Below, piece by piece: positions 17,223 to 25,890 of a DNA stretch of 64,000 nt. Below the pieces are notes generated by a model. The model searched no databases. It saw nothing but the letters and a program-made list of their open reading frames with translations, and was not told where the DNA came from. Position 1 is the first letter of the stretch. The number at the start of each line of letters is the position of its first letter. The position numbers were made by a program, and so were the translations under genes. Origin of the DNA: DATGZH01 sp035297265 (GTDB taxonomy: Bacteria > Actinomycetota > Acidimicrobiia > Acidimicrobiales > RAAP-2); assembly GCA_035297265.1 (NCBI GenBank), contig DATGZH010000022.1:1-64000 (forward strand). The letters are read 5' to 3'.

Positions 17223-17228
17223 AGGCTA
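17223..17228 (-). promoter_or_regulatory. Putative internal -10 (TAGCCT) before the carboxylase beta gene
   Basis: On the minus strand TAGCCT is followed by 7 bases and the ATG at 17215. It lies in the only gap (45 bases) of an otherwise overlapping five-gene run. Confidence 0.4.
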
Positions 17229-17260
17229 CCGGAGGCTCCGGCCGGCCCGACTCCCGGCGT

Positions 17261-17686
17261 TCACTCCTGCACCAGCTCGATGAGGGTGCCGAACGAGGTC
17301 TTCGGGTGGACGAAGGCCACCGTCGTCCCCCGGGAGCCCGGGCGCGGCGCCTCGTCGATGACGCGGCCGCCCGCGTCTTTCACCCGCTGCAGCGCCACCG
17401 CGCAGTCGTCCACCCGGTAGCCCACGTGGTGGATCCCTTCACCCTTGGACTCCAAGAACTTGGCCACCGGCGAATCCGGCCGGGTCGGGGTGAGCAGCTG
17501 GACGTAGGAGTCGGCCACGGCGAGAAGCGCCTCTTCCACCCCGTCGCGCTCCACCTTCTCCCGGTGGGCCACCGTGGCCCCGAACACCTCGCCGTACCAG
17601 GCCACCGCGGCGTCGAGGTCGTTGACGGCGATGGCCACGTGGTCGACCTCGGTGAGGAGGCCGCCCGCCGCGTCGGCTGCGCTCAC
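17261..17686 (-). CDS. mce: Methylmalonyl/ethylmalonyl-CoA epimerase
   Basis: The 141-residue protein is a vicinal-oxygen-chelate fold epimerase. It shows EVDHVAIAVNDLDAAVAWY at residues 13-31, EGIHHVGYRVDDC, and the C-terminal FVHPKTSFGTLIELVQE, with the metal-binding His and Glu residues in their usual places. It swaps (2R) and (2S) forms of methylmalonyl-CoA and, in ethylmalonyl-CoA pathway organisms, of ethylmalonyl-CoA. Its GTG overlaps the stop of ccr by 4 bases (GTGA), so Ccr product and epimerase are translationally coupled, which favours ethylmalonyl-CoA as at least one natural substrate. Confidence 0.93.
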   Translation of the reverse strand: MSAADAAGGLLTEVDHVAIAVNDLDAAVAWYGEVFGATVAHREKVERDGVEEALLAVADSYVQLLTPTRPDSPVAKFLESKGEGIHHVGYRVDDCAVALQRVKDAGGRVIDEAPRPGSRGTTVAFVHPKTSFGTLIELVQE

Positions 17687-19020
17687 GCGTGCCGGCGGAA
17701 GATCGTGAGCCGGTCCTCGCCCACCTCGGCCCGCTTCTCGGGGTCGTCGATGCCGAGCCCCTCGTTCGGGGCCAGGCAGAGGATGCCGAGCTTGCCCTCG
17801 TGCAGGTTGTGGTGCACCTGGTAGGCGGCCTCGCCGACGTCGGCAAGCGAGTAGACGGCCGAGAGCGCCGGGACGATCTTGCCTTCGCAGACGAGCTGGT
17901 TGGCGTCCCAGGCCTCGCGGTAGTTGGCGTAGTGCGAGCCCTTGATGGTCTTCAGCTTCATCCAGAGGTGACGGTTGTCGTACTCGATCATGAAGCCCGT
18001 GGTGGCGGCGCAGGTGACGATCGTGCCGGCCCGCTTGCAGACGAACACCGAGGCGCCCATCGTCTGGCGACCGGGGTGCTCGAAGACGATCTCGGGGTCG
18101 TCGCCGACGAGGGACCGGATGTCCTTGCCGAGGCGGCGCCACTCGGCCTCGTCCTGGGTGTGCTCGTCCTTCCAGAACTGGTAGTTGGCCGCCTTGCGGT
18201 CGATGACGTGCTCGACGCCGAGCTCGTGCAGCAGCGCCACCTTCTCGGGCGAGGAGACCACGCCGACCGGGATGGCCCCGCCGTTGAGCGCGTACTGGAC
18301 GCCGTAGCTGCCGATGCCACCGGTGGCCCCCCAGACGAGGACCCGCTGCCCCTGCTGCAAGCCAGCGCCGTGCGGCGAGACGAGCATGCGGTAGGCGGTC
18401 GAGTTGCAGAGGGCGTTGACGGCCGCCTCCTCCCAGGTGAGGTGGGCGGGCTTCGGCATGAGCTGGTTGGCCCGGGCCACGCAGATCTCGGCGAGCCCGC
18501 CGAAGTTGGACTCGAAGCCCCAGATGCGCTGGTTGTTGGCCAGCATGGCGTCGTCGTGGGAGGAGGGGTCCTGGTCGTCCACGTAGTTCGAGTGGATCGT
18601 GACCTTGTCGCCCGGCTTCCAGCTGCGCACGGCCGACCCCACCCGGAGCACCACGCCGGCCGCGTCGGAGCCGACCACATGGTGGTCGAGGGCGTGGCGG
18701 GCCCCCCAGCGGCTCTCCTTGCCCAGCCGGTCGAGGAAGCCGAACGTGGGGAGCGGCTCGAAGATGGAGGTCCACACGGTGTTGAAGTTGATCGAGCTGG
18801 CCATCACGGCCACGTAGGCCTCGTCGGGGGCGAGCTCGGGGAGGGGCACGTCGTCGACGTGGAGGGACTTGCGGGGATCCTTGTCGTCCGACGCCACGCC
18901 GTCGAACATGGCGACCTCGTCCCGCTTGACGAAGGCGCCCCGGTAGGACTCGGGGAGGGGCAGGCCGGCCAGCTCCTCGCCCGGGGCCCCGGCGACCACA
19001 GCACTCAAGATGTCGTCCAT
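17683..19020 (-). CDS. ccr: Crotonyl-CoA carboxylase/reductase
   Basis: The 445-residue medium-chain reductase carboxylates crotonyl-CoA with CO2 and NADPH to ethylmalonyl-CoA. It has ASSINFNTVWTSIFEP, DHHVVGSDAAGVV, the NADPH loop GATGGIG (231-237) and C-terminal GKLGILCLAP. The four residues known to hold CO2 in the Kitasatospora enzyme (Asn81, Phe170, Glu171, His365) have counterparts here at N80, F169, E170 and H363, so true carboxylation rather than plain reduction is expected. It starts the operon with the epimerase, carboxylase and LLM genes. The start codon has no Shine-Dalgarno; a TACTGT hexamer lies 8 bases upstream. Confidence 0.96.
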   Translation of the reverse strand: MDDILSAVVAGAPGEELAGLPLPESYRGAFVKRDEVAMFDGVASDDKDPRKSLHVDDVPLPELAPDEAYVAVMASSINFNTVWTSIFEPLPTFGFLDRLGKESRWGARHALDHHVVGSDAAGVVLRVGSAVRSWKPGDKVTIHSNYVDDQDPSSHDDAMLANNQRIWGFESNFGGLAEICVARANQLMPKPAHLTWEEAAVNALCNSTAYRMLVSPHGAGLQQGQRVLVWGATGGIGSYGVQYALNGGAIPVGVVSSPEKVALLHELGVEHVIDRKAANYQFWKDEHTQDEAEWRRLGKDIRSLVGDDPEIVFEHPGRQTMGASVFVCKRAGTIVTCAATTGFMIEYDNRHLWMKLKTIKGSHYANYREAWDANQLVCEGKIVPALSAVYSLADVGEAAYQVHHNLHEGKLGILCLAPNEGLGIDDPEKRAEVGEDRLTIFRRHA

Positions 19021-19028
19021 GGGGGGAG

Positions 19029-19050
19029 ACAGTAACCCGTGCCGTAGAAT
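19029..19050. promoter_or_regulatory. Divergent promoter elements between ccr and thiolase
   Basis: On the minus strand TACTGT (19034 to 19029) lies 8 bases before the ccr ATG, a leaderless geometry. On the plus strand TAGAAT (19045-19050) could serve the thiolase and would give a leader of about 80 bases ending in a GGAGG site. The two hexamers are only 10 bases apart, so the promoters would compete. Confidence 0.4.
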
Positions 19051-19138
19051 GGCTCTCCGGCCGGCGGTGCGGCACAGCCGTACCGGCCCGGCCGAGGAGC
19101 CGGCACGGAGCCGGCCGGTCGACACGGAGGTCCACGTC

Positions 19139-20326
19139 ATGCCCGGTTCGGTCATCGTCGCTGGCGCCCGCACGCCCATCGGCAAGCTGTCGGGTTCCCT
19201 CGGCGGCTTCCCCGCCACCGAGCTCGGCGGGTTCGCCATCGCCGCCGCCCTCGAGCGGGCCGGCCTCCGACCCGACCAGGTCGACTACGTGCTCATGGGC
19301 CAGGTCATCCTGGCCGGCACCGGCCAGATCACGGCCCGGCAGGCCGCGGCGGCCGCCGGGATCCCGATGAGCGTGCCGGCGACCACCGTGAACAAGGTCT
19401 GCCTCTCCGGGCTCAACACGATCTACCTCGCCGACCAGATGATCAAGGCGGGCGACGTCGAGATCGTGGTGGCCGGCGGCATGGAGTCGATGACCCAGGC
19501 CCCCCACCTCCTCCCGGGGGCCCGGGCGGGCTTCCGCATCGGGGACGCAAAGCTCGTCGACTCCATGATGTTCGACGGCCTCACCTGTGCCTTCGACCAC
19601 TGCGCCATGGGCCTCGCGACCGAGCGCTACAACCAAGAGGAAGGGCACGTCAGCCGCGAGCGCCAGGACGCCTTCTCCGCCGCTTCCCACGAGCGGGCGG
19701 CCGCCGCGGCCAAGGACGGCCGGCTGGCCGAAGAGATCGTCGCGGTGACCGTCCCGCAGCGCAAGGGCGACCCGCTCCTCGTCGACAGCGACGAGGGCAT
19801 CCGGCCCGGCACGACCGCCGAGTCCCTGGCCGCCCTGGCGCCGGCCTTCGACAAGGAGGGCACGCTCACCGCTGGCAACGCCTCGCAGATCTCCGACGGC
19901 GGGTCGGCCGTCGTCGTCATGTCGCGGGACAAGGCCGAGGAGCTCGGCTGCACGCCCCTCGGCGAGCTCGTGAGCTACGGCCAGGTGGCCGGGCCCGACA
20001 CCTCGCTCCTGCTCCAGCCGTCGCGGGCCATCGCCCAGGCTCTCGACAAGGCGGGCAAGCAGGTCGCCGACGTCGAGATCTTCGAGATCAACGAGGCCTT
20101 CGCCGCCGTCGGCCTGGCCTCGGCGGACGACCTCGGCATCCCCGAGGACAAGCTCAACGTGAACGGCGGGGCCATCGCCCTCGGGCACCCGGTCGGCATG
20201 TCGGGCAACCGGCTCGCGCTGAGCGCCCTCCTCGAGCTGCGGCGCCGGGGCGGCGGGCTGGCCGCCGTGGCCCTTTGCGGCGGCGGCGGCCAGGGCGACG
20301 CCGCCGTCCTCCGTTCGTTGTCCTGA
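19139..20326 (+). CDS. Acetyl-CoA C-acetyltransferase (thiolase)
   Basis: The 395-residue thiolase condenses two acetyl-CoA to acetoacetyl-CoA (or the reverse). It has the acyl-accepting Cys88 in TVNKVCLSG, the NEAFA stretch, His350 in GGAIALGHPVG and Cys380 in ALCGGGGQGD, in standard order and spacing. The usual NKVCGSG and GHPIGASG are slightly changed (CLSG, GHPVGMSG). GGAGG lies 10 bases before the ATG. It is divergent from ccr, and with the 3-hydroxyacyl-CoA dehydrogenase upstream it supplies the acetoacetyl-CoA entry to the ethylmalonyl-CoA route. Confidence 0.93.
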   Translation: MPGSVIVAGARTPIGKLSGSLGGFPATELGGFAIAAALERAGLRPDQVDYVLMGQVILAGTGQITARQAAAAAGIPMSVPATTVNKVCLSGLNTIYLADQMIKAGDVEIVVAGGMESMTQAPHLLPGARAGFRIGDAKLVDSMMFDGLTCAFDHCAMGLATERYNQEEGHVSRERQDAFSAASHERAAAAAKDGRLAEEIVAVTVPQRKGDPLLVDSDEGIRPGTTAESLAALAPAFDKEGTLTAGNASQISDGGSAVVVMSRDKAEELGCTPLGELVSYGQVAGPDTSLLLQPSRAIAQALDKAGKQVADVEIFEINEAFAAVGLASADDLGIPEDKLNVNGGAIALGHPVGMSGNRLALSALLELRRRGGGLAAVALCGGGGQGDAAVLRSLS

Positions 20327-20351
20327 CTCGACGCCCCGCGGTGCACACCTG

Positions 20352-21788
20352 GTGGTGGGCGTGAGCCAGCGGTACCGGCGCGTCGCCGCCCTCGTCGCGG
20401 CGACGCTCGGCGCGTCCGTCCTCGTGGCTCCGGCGCCAGGCGGGGCGGCCACTGAGACCGTCCGTGCGACCCTCGGCGTCACGTGGATGGCCGGCTACGA
20501 CGCCCCGGGCACCCCCAGCCAGTACAACCGGGTGGGCGTCATCAAGGTCGGCTCGCGCCAGGCCCGCAACGTCCTCGTGCTCGAGCCGGGCACCTCGGCC
20601 GGCGCCGCGTACTTCGTCCCGCTCGCCAAGTGGATCGTGGCCCGGGCTCCGTCGTGGCAGGTCTGGTCCGTCGAACGACGGGAGAACCTCCTGGAGGACC
20701 AGTCGGTCCTGAACGCCTTCAAGGCCGGTCGGGCCTCGGCCACCGAGCTCTTCGACTACTACCTCGGCTACCTGAAGACCCCGGTGGACCACCACTTCCA
20801 GCTGATCCCCGACCCCTCGGTCGAGTTCGCCAAACAGTGGGGCATGAACGTGGCGGTGCAGGACCTCCGGGTGGTCATCTCGGCCGCCCGGGCCCTCGGC
20901 GGCCAGGTGGTCCTCGGCGGGCACTCCCTCGGTGGTGCCGTCGTCACGGCCTACGCCACCTGGGACTTCGACGGACGACCGGGAGCCGACCAGCTCGCGG
21001 GGCTCGTCTACATCGACGGCGGCAGCGGCCCGGCGGAGACCGCCCCGATGGCCGAGGCCGCGCTCCAGGCTCTCGACGGGCCGACCGCCTCGCCGTGGTT
21101 GAGCTTCGGCGGGATCCCGGCCCCGTACGCCGGCATCTTCAACGCCACCGGCTCGGCGGCCGCCCTCCTCGATCCGAACGCCCCCTCCCTCGGGCAGCCC
21201 TCGGGGATCGTGCCGGCCGACCTCGTCCCGAAGGTCCCGGTGACCAACGCCGCAGAGTACGGCTACGCGCTGAACGCCAAGACCTCGCCGCCGTCGCTGC
21301 TCGCCGGGCAGGCCCACCTCGGTGCGGGCATCTCATCGCGCACCCTGGCCGGCCACCACTTGTGGAACGGGGCGGGGGCGCTCACGCCGCTCGCCCGCTA
21401 CGCCACGATGTTCTCCGGCTACCCGATGCAAAACGTCGACGGCACCGAGTGGTACTTCCCGCAGCGGCTCGCCGACGACACCGGGGCGGTCGACAACGGC
21501 AACGCCAACCCTGCGCAGCAGGTCCTCGACGTCGACGCCACTCTCGGCCACCAGCTCCCGAAACGCCTCTTCATCTACGCCTTCGGGGCCCGGCTCGGCG
21601 GTCCGGAGGTGCTCGCCGCGGCGCGGGGCCTCGCCGCGCAGTCGGGCATCCCGACCTCCCACCTGACCCTCATCAACCACCAGAGCACCTACTCGCACAA
21701 CGATCCAGCGGGCGCCTATCCGAGGAACGACTTCTTCGTCGGTCTGATGCCGTTCCTCGGGAGAGTGACCTCAGCCCGCGCCGGCTGA
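20352..21788 (+). CDS. Secreted alpha/beta-hydrolase
   Basis: The 478-residue protein has a signal peptide (about residues 1-33, VAALVAATLGASVLVAPAPGGAA) and an alpha/beta-hydrolase nucleophile elbow VLGGHSLGGAVVTAYA (GHSLGG). An N-terminal part reads VLVLEPGTSAGAAYF, and a possible catalytic His lies in LINHQSTYSHNDPAGAYP near the end. It would act outside the membrane on an ester or lipid; the substrate is unknown. It resembles secreted esterase/lipase-like proteins of actinobacteria. The start could be the GTG at 20352 or at 20361. It converges on the phosphatase gene with no spacing. Confidence 0.8.
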   Translation: MVGVSQRYRRVAALVAATLGASVLVAPAPGGAATETVRATLGVTWMAGYDAPGTPSQYNRVGVIKVGSRQARNVLVLEPGTSAGAAYFVPLAKWIVARAPSWQVWSVERRENLLEDQSVLNAFKAGRASATELFDYYLGYLKTPVDHHFQLIPDPSVEFAKQWGMNVAVQDLRVVISAARALGGQVVLGGHSLGGAVVTAYATWDFDGRPGADQLAGLVYIDGGSGPAETAPMAEAALQALDGPTASPWLSFGGIPAPYAGIFNATGSAAALLDPNAPSLGQPSGIVPADLVPKVPVTNAAEYGYALNAKTSPPSLLAGQAHLGAGISSRTLAGHHLWNGAGALTPLARYATMFSGYPMQNVDGTEWYFPQRLADDTGAVDNGNANPAQQVLDVDATLGHQLPKRLFIYAFGARLGGPEVLAAARGLAAQSGIPTSHLTLINHQSTYSHNDPAGAYPRNDFFVGLMPFLGRVTSARAG

Positions 21789-22346
21789 TCAGAACGGCGG
21801 CGTGAAGAGGCCGACCAGATTGCCGGTCCCCTCGGCGACATCGGCCCAGTCCTTGGCCTCGAGGCGGTAGACGGCGAGGGCGCAGGTCGGAAAACCCCGC
21901 CCGTCCAGCTCGAGGCGACCGGGGTCGTCGGGGGCGAGGATCGAGAACGCCAGCTCGTAGAAGGTGGGGTTGTGCCCGACGACCATCACCGCCTCGACCT
22001 CGTCGTCGACCGAAGCGAGGAGACCGATGATCCCTTCGGGCGAGGCGGTGTAGAGGCTGCGCAGGTAGGTCACGGGCGGCGGGTCCGTCAGGTCGGCCAG
22101 CACGAGCTCGACCGTCTGGACCGTGCGACGGGCGGTCGAGGAGAGCACCGTCCCCGGCAGCTGGGCCGGGTCGAAACCCAGACGGTCGCCGGCCGGCCCG
22201 AGGTGGGCCCCGAGGGCCTCGGCGTCACGGTGGCCGCGGGTGGTGAGCGCCCGCTCGTGGTCGGAGCCGCCCCGTGGCGGGCTCTTCTGGGTCTTGGCGT
22301 GGCGCAGCAGCCAGAGCAGCCGTCCCGTCGGTTCGGGGCTGGTCAC
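21789..22346 (-). CDS. Histidine phosphatase family protein (SixA-like)
   Basis: The 185-residue protein carries the catalytic RHAK (His16) at its N-terminus, SSTARRTVQTVELV, and a second histidine in MVVGHNPT (His125), the pattern of the short SixA branch of histidine phosphatases. SixA removes phosphate from phosphohistidine in phosphorelay proteins; the partner here is unknown. The GTG start has a CACACT hexamer 6 bases upstream, close to the leaderless pattern. It is divergent from uppP with a 184-base intergenic region. Confidence 0.87.
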   Translation of the reverse strand: MTSPEPTGRLLWLLRHAKTQKSPPRGGSDHERALTTRGHRDAEALGAHLGPAGDRLGFDPAQLPGTVLSSTARRTVQTVELVLADLTDPPPVTYLRSLYTASPEGIIGLLASVDDEVEAVMVVGHNPTFYELAFSILAPDDPGRLELDGRGFPTCALAVYRLEAKDWADVAEGTGNLVGLFTPPF

Positions 22347-22480
22347 CCGACCAGTGTGCCCCGAGGGCCGAGCGGCCTGCTCGACCCGGCGCCCCGGCGG
22401 GCCTCGTCGGGGGCCCGCTCACGCCTGAGGGGCGACTGAGAGGGTCGCCCGAGGGCAGCCGGACCTCCGACCGGGCGGCC

Positions 22481-22486
22481 TAGTTT
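22481..22486 (+). promoter_or_regulatory. Putative -10 (TAGTTT) for uppP
   Basis: TAGTTT lies 44 bases before the uppP start, giving a short leader that contains GGAGAGAAAGG as ribosome binding site. Confidence 0.4.
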
Positions 22487-22530
22487 GGGCCGGCCCGACC
22501 CCCCGCCGGAGCGGAGAGAAAGGTCCGAGC

Positions 22531-23445
22531 GTGCTCACCTACTTCCAGGCGATCGTGATGGGCCTCCTCCAGGGCGTGACCGAGCTGTTCCCGATCTCGA
22601 GCCTGGGTCACTCGGTGCTCTTCCCGACCTTGTTCGGGTGGCACAACCTGATCCGGGCCCAGAGCCAGCCGGAGTCCTTCTACCTGGCCTTCATCGTCGG
22701 CCTGCACGTGGGCACGGCGTTCGGCCTCTTCGTCTTCTACCGGCGCGACTGGGTGAAGATCGTGGGGGGCCTCGTCACCTCGGCCCGTCACCGCCGCATC
22801 GACACGCCCGACGAGCGGCTCGGTTGGCTGCTCGTGGTGGCCACCATCCCGGCCGGCCTCACCGGACTCCTCCTCGAGCACAAGCTCCGGGTCCTCTTCT
22901 CGAAGCCCCTCTCGGCGGCCATCTTCCTCATGGTGAACGGCCTGATCCTCCTCACCGGCGAGCTGGTTCGCCGACGGCAGCTCACCCGGCGGCTGGCCCC
23001 GAGCGAGGCGGCCACCGCCACCCGGCACCTGGCGGTCTCGGACCGCGACGCCCCCGCCATCAAACAGCTCGACCACCTGGCCTTCGGCGAGTCGTTCGTG
23101 ATCGGCCTGGCCCAGGTGGCCGCGCTCATCGCCGGGATCAGCCGCTCGGGCATCACGATGGTGGCCGGGCTGGTGCGGGGGCTCGACCACGAGGACACGG
23201 CGCGTTTCTCGTTCCTGCTGGCCACGCCGATCATCCTCGCCGCCGGGGTGCTGAAGCTCCCCGACCTCTTCGGGACGCTGGGCAACGGCATCCGGGGCCA
23301 GGTGCTGGCCGGCTCGGCGGCGGCCGGGGTCGCCGCCTACTTCTCGGCGCGCTTTTTGATCCGGTGGTTCCAGACGAGGACGCTCTGGCCGTTCGCCATC
23401 TACTGCCTCGTGGTCGGCTTCGCCTTCACCATCTACTACAGCTGA
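22531..23445 (+). CDS. uppP: Undecaprenyl-diphosphate phosphatase
   Basis: This 304-residue polytopic membrane enzyme converts undecaprenyl diphosphate to the monophosphate carrier used for peptidoglycan precursors, and gives bacitracin tolerance in many species. The two BacA signatures are visible: GLLQGVTELFPISSLGHS (E18, H27) and IAGISRSGITMVAGL with the catalytic arginine. The ELFPISSLGHS variant replaces the E. coli EFLPISSTGH but is usual in actinobacteria. About eight membrane segments can be counted. The GTG start has an AGAAAGG site. A Lys/Arg-rich loop at about residues 145-180 is longer than in E. coli. Confidence 0.93.
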   Translation: MLTYFQAIVMGLLQGVTELFPISSLGHSVLFPTLFGWHNLIRAQSQPESFYLAFIVGLHVGTAFGLFVFYRRDWVKIVGGLVTSARHRRIDTPDERLGWLLVVATIPAGLTGLLLEHKLRVLFSKPLSAAIFLMVNGLILLTGELVRRRQLTRRLAPSEAATATRHLAVSDRDAPAIKQLDHLAFGESFVIGLAQVAALIAGISRSGITMVAGLVRGLDHEDTARFSFLLATPIILAAGVLKLPDLFGTLGNGIRGQVLAGSAAAGVAAYFSARFLIRWFQTRTLWPFAIYCLVVGFAFTIYYS

Positions 23446-23452
23446 GGGCCGC

Positions 23453-24055
23453 TCAGCCTTCGAGCACGCGTCGGCCCTCGAGGGCCCGGCCGAGCGTGAG
23501 CTCGTCGGCGTACTCGAGGTCCCCGCCGACCGGGAGACCGCTCGCCAGCCGGGTCACCTTCAGGCCGAGCGGCCCCAGCAGCCGGGCCAGGTACATGGCC
23601 GTGGCCTCGCCCTCGAGGTTCGGGTTGGTGCAGAGGATGACCTCGGTGATCCCCTCCGCCTCCACCCGGGCCAAGAGCTCGCCCACCCGGAGCTGCTCGG
23701 GGCCCACACCCTCGAGCGGGTTGAGGGCGCCCTGCAGCACGTGGTAGCGGCCGCTGAACTGGCGGGTCCGTTCGACGGCCACGATGTCCCTCGGGTCCTC
23801 CACCACGCAGACCATGGTCGGGTCGCGGCGCTCGTCGCTGCACACCGCGCACAGCTCGCCGCCCTCGGCCACGTTGAAGCAGCGCTCGCAGAGCGTGGTG
23901 CGCTCCTTCACCGCCACGATGGCGTCCGCCAGCCGCAGGGCGTCCTCGTTCGGCACCTTCAACAGGAAGAAGGCGATGCGCTGGGCGGACTTCGGGCCAA
24001 CGCCAGGCAACCGCCCCAGCTCGTCGATCAGGGCCCGCAGGGGTCCGGTGTACAC
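23453..24055 (-). CDS. recR: Recombination protein RecR
   Basis: The 200-residue protein has the RecR layout: an N-terminal helix-hairpin-helix (LGRLPGVGPKSAQRIAFFLL), a four-cysteine zinc finger (C56, C59, C69, C72), and a Toprim domain (VCVVEDPRDIVAVE and TNPNLEGEATAMYLA). RecR works with RecF and RecO to load RecA at single-strand gaps. The GTG directly follows the dnaX stop codon, so recR is translated right behind DNA polymerase III tau, the common bacterial dnaX-recR order. The intervening small ybaB gene found in many genomes is absent. Confidence 0.95.
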   Translation of the reverse strand: MYTGPLRALIDELGRLPGVGPKSAQRIAFFLLKVPNEDALRLADAIVAVKERTTLCERCFNVAEGGELCAVCSDERRDPTMVCVVEDPRDIVAVERTRQFSGRYHVLQGALNPLEGVGPEQLRVGELLARVEAEGITEVILCTNPNLEGEATAMYLARLLGPLGLKVTRLASGLPVGGDLEYADELTLGRALEGRRVLEG

Positions 24056-25831
24056 CTACTCCTGCACCTCTTGGGCCCCGGGGAAGGCCTCGAGGAGTCG
24101 GGCCTCGGCAAGTGACTCGACGGCGACGGCCTCGCCCCCGGCGGGGTCGTAGTCGTCGTCGCCCAGGTCGTCGGGCGGCTCGGGGACGGGTTCGGCCGCC
24201 TCGGCCCTCGTGGCCCGCCGAGCGGCCGGTCGCCGGCCCGCCGCGGTGCCGCCAGCGGCCGGCACGGCGTCGTCCACAACGAGCTCGAGGCGGACGGGCT
24301 CCTTGAAGTAGTCGGCGAGCGCCCCTTCGACCACGTCCTGGCACTCGACGCAGCGGTCCCGGTGCGCCGCGTTGGGCAGGGCGAAGCGGGCTCGGCCGTC
24401 GTCCACCGCCACGAAGCGACCGGCGCTGTAAAGGACCTTGGCCTTGCTCGGGAGCGAGCGCAGGACGTGGTCGCCCCAGGCGAGGGAGAGGGCGTCGCGG
24501 TCGGGGAGCTCGGCGCTCGGCGCCACGGGCGGCGCGGCGGCGGGCGCTTCGACGACCTCGTCGACCCGCGCCGGCTCGGGGGCGCCCTCGGGCGCCGGTA
24601 CGGCCTCGCGCTGGCGACGCACCGCCCCGAGGGTGGGCGAGGCGCCGGTGGGCGGCGCGGTCGGCCGCCGGGTCGCCGGCGGGCCACCCTCGGTTCCCCT
24701 CTCGGCGGGGTGGCTCCCGCCCGAGGCCACCTGGCGCTCCAGGCGCGACAGCCGGTCGGCCAGGGCCCCCGTCGAGTCGTCGAGGTCGGCCCGGGCCAGA
24801 CGGACGAGCGCCACCTCGAGCACGACCCGGGGATCGGGCGCGTCACGCATGTCGACCTGAGCCTGGCCGAGACGCTCCATCGCCCGCACCAGCCGGGCCA
24901 GGCCGAGCCGCTCCGCCTGGGTACGGAGCCGGTCGCGGTCCACGCCGCTCGCCCCGGCGAGGTCGGGCGAGAGCGCGAGCAGGAAGGCCTGGCGCAGCTC
25001 CTCCACCAACTCGGCCGCCAGCTGCTGGGGGCCCCATCCGGCCTCGTGCAGCGCGGCCAGCGCCACCAGCACCGCGCCGGCGTCGTCGTCGCCCACCGCG
25101 TCGACCACCGTGGCCAGCTCGGGGCGCCGCTCGTCAGCGTTCCCCGACGCCACCACCTGGTCGAGGGCGGAAAGGGCGTCGCGGGCCGAGCCGCGGCCGC
25201 GACGCACCGCCACCGCCAGGGTCTCGTCGTCGAGCCCAAGACCCGCCCGTTCGCTCACCTCGCGCAGGAGCTCGGTCAAGGTGTCCACCCCGAAGAGGCG
25301 GAACTCGAAGTGCTGGGTGCGGCTGCGGATCGTCGGTGGCACCTTCTGGGGGTCCGTCGTGGCCAGGACGAATACCACGTGGCTCGGCGGCTCCTCGAGC
25401 GTCTTCAGGAGGGCGTTCGCCGCGGCGTTCGAGAGCATGTGGACTTCGTCGACGATGTAGACCTTCCACCGGCCCGGGGTGCCGAGCGCCGCGTGGGACA
25501 CGAGGTCCCGCATGGCGTCCACCCCGTTGTTCGAGGCCGCGTCGAGCTCGTGCACGTCGAGGGAGGTGCCCCGGGCGATCTCGACGCACGAGGGGCAGAC
25601 GCCGCAGGGCTCCCCGTCGACCGGTGCGGCGCAGTTCAAGGCCCGGGCGAGGATCCGGGCGGTCGAGGTCTTGCCCGTCCCCCGAGGGCCGCTGAAGAGA
25701 TAGGCGTGGGCCACGTGGCCCTGGCGGACGCCGCTCTGGAGGGCGAGGACCACGTGGGGCTGGCCCCGCAGCTCGCTGAACCGGCCCGGCCGGAAGCGAC
25801 GGTAGAGGGAGACGAACGGCTCGTCGACCAT
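24056..25831 (-). CDS. dnaX: DNA polymerase III subunit gamma/tau
   Basis: The 591-residue clamp-loader ATPase has Walker A GPRGTGKT (48-55), a four-cysteine zinc module (C67, C76, C79, C82), Walker B VDEVHML (127-133), sensor LKTLEEPPSHVVFVLATT and SRTQHFEFR. The C-terminal third after about residue 370 is a Pro/Ala-rich linker followed by a domain that binds the polymerase in other species. No frameshift signal of the E. coli A6G type is seen. The ATG at 25831 sits 8 bases after a TAGGCT hexamer. The SRP RNA gene lies just upstream on the same strand. Confidence 0.95.
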   Translation of the reverse strand: MVDEPFVSLYRRFRPGRFSELRGQPHVVLALQSGVRQGHVAHAYLFSGPRGTGKTSTARILARALNCAAPVDGEPCGVCPSCVEIARGTSLDVHELDAASNNGVDAMRDLVSHAALGTPGRWKVYIVDEVHMLSNAAANALLKTLEEPPSHVVFVLATTDPQKVPPTIRSRTQHFEFRLFGVDTLTELLREVSERAGLGLDDETLAVAVRRGRGSARDALSALDQVVASGNADERRPELATVVDAVGDDDAGAVLVALAALHEAGWGPQQLAAELVEELRQAFLLALSPDLAGASGVDRDRLRTQAERLGLARLVRAMERLGQAQVDMRDAPDPRVVLEVALVRLARADLDDSTGALADRLSRLERQVASGGSHPAERGTEGGPPATRRPTAPPTGASPTLGAVRRQREAVPAPEGAPEPARVDEVVEAPAAAPPVAPSAELPDRDALSLAWGDHVLRSLPSKAKVLYSAGRFVAVDDGRARFALPNAAHRDRCVECQDVVEGALADYFKEPVRLELVVDDAVPAAGGTAAGRRPAARRATRAEAAEPVPEPPDDLGDDDYDPAGGEAVAVESLAEARLLEAFPGAQEVQE

Positions 25832-25839
25832 GGCTGGCG

Positions 25840-25845
25840 AGCCTA
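25840..25845 (-). promoter_or_regulatory. Putative -10 (TAGGCT) for dnaX, leaderless
   Basis: On the minus strand TAGGCT is followed by 8 bases and the dnaX ATG, with no Shine-Dalgarno. Confidence 0.4.
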
Positions 25846-25890
25846 CCGGCGCGGCTCCGCCGCCCGACTCGGGATGCCGTCGTACGCGAC

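Noticed and set aside
17687..20482. N-terminal extension that would fuse other sequence to the epimerase
   Set aside because: The epimerase starts at the GTGA junction with ccr; upstream of it this frame is a shadow of ccr and of the antisense of the thiolase.
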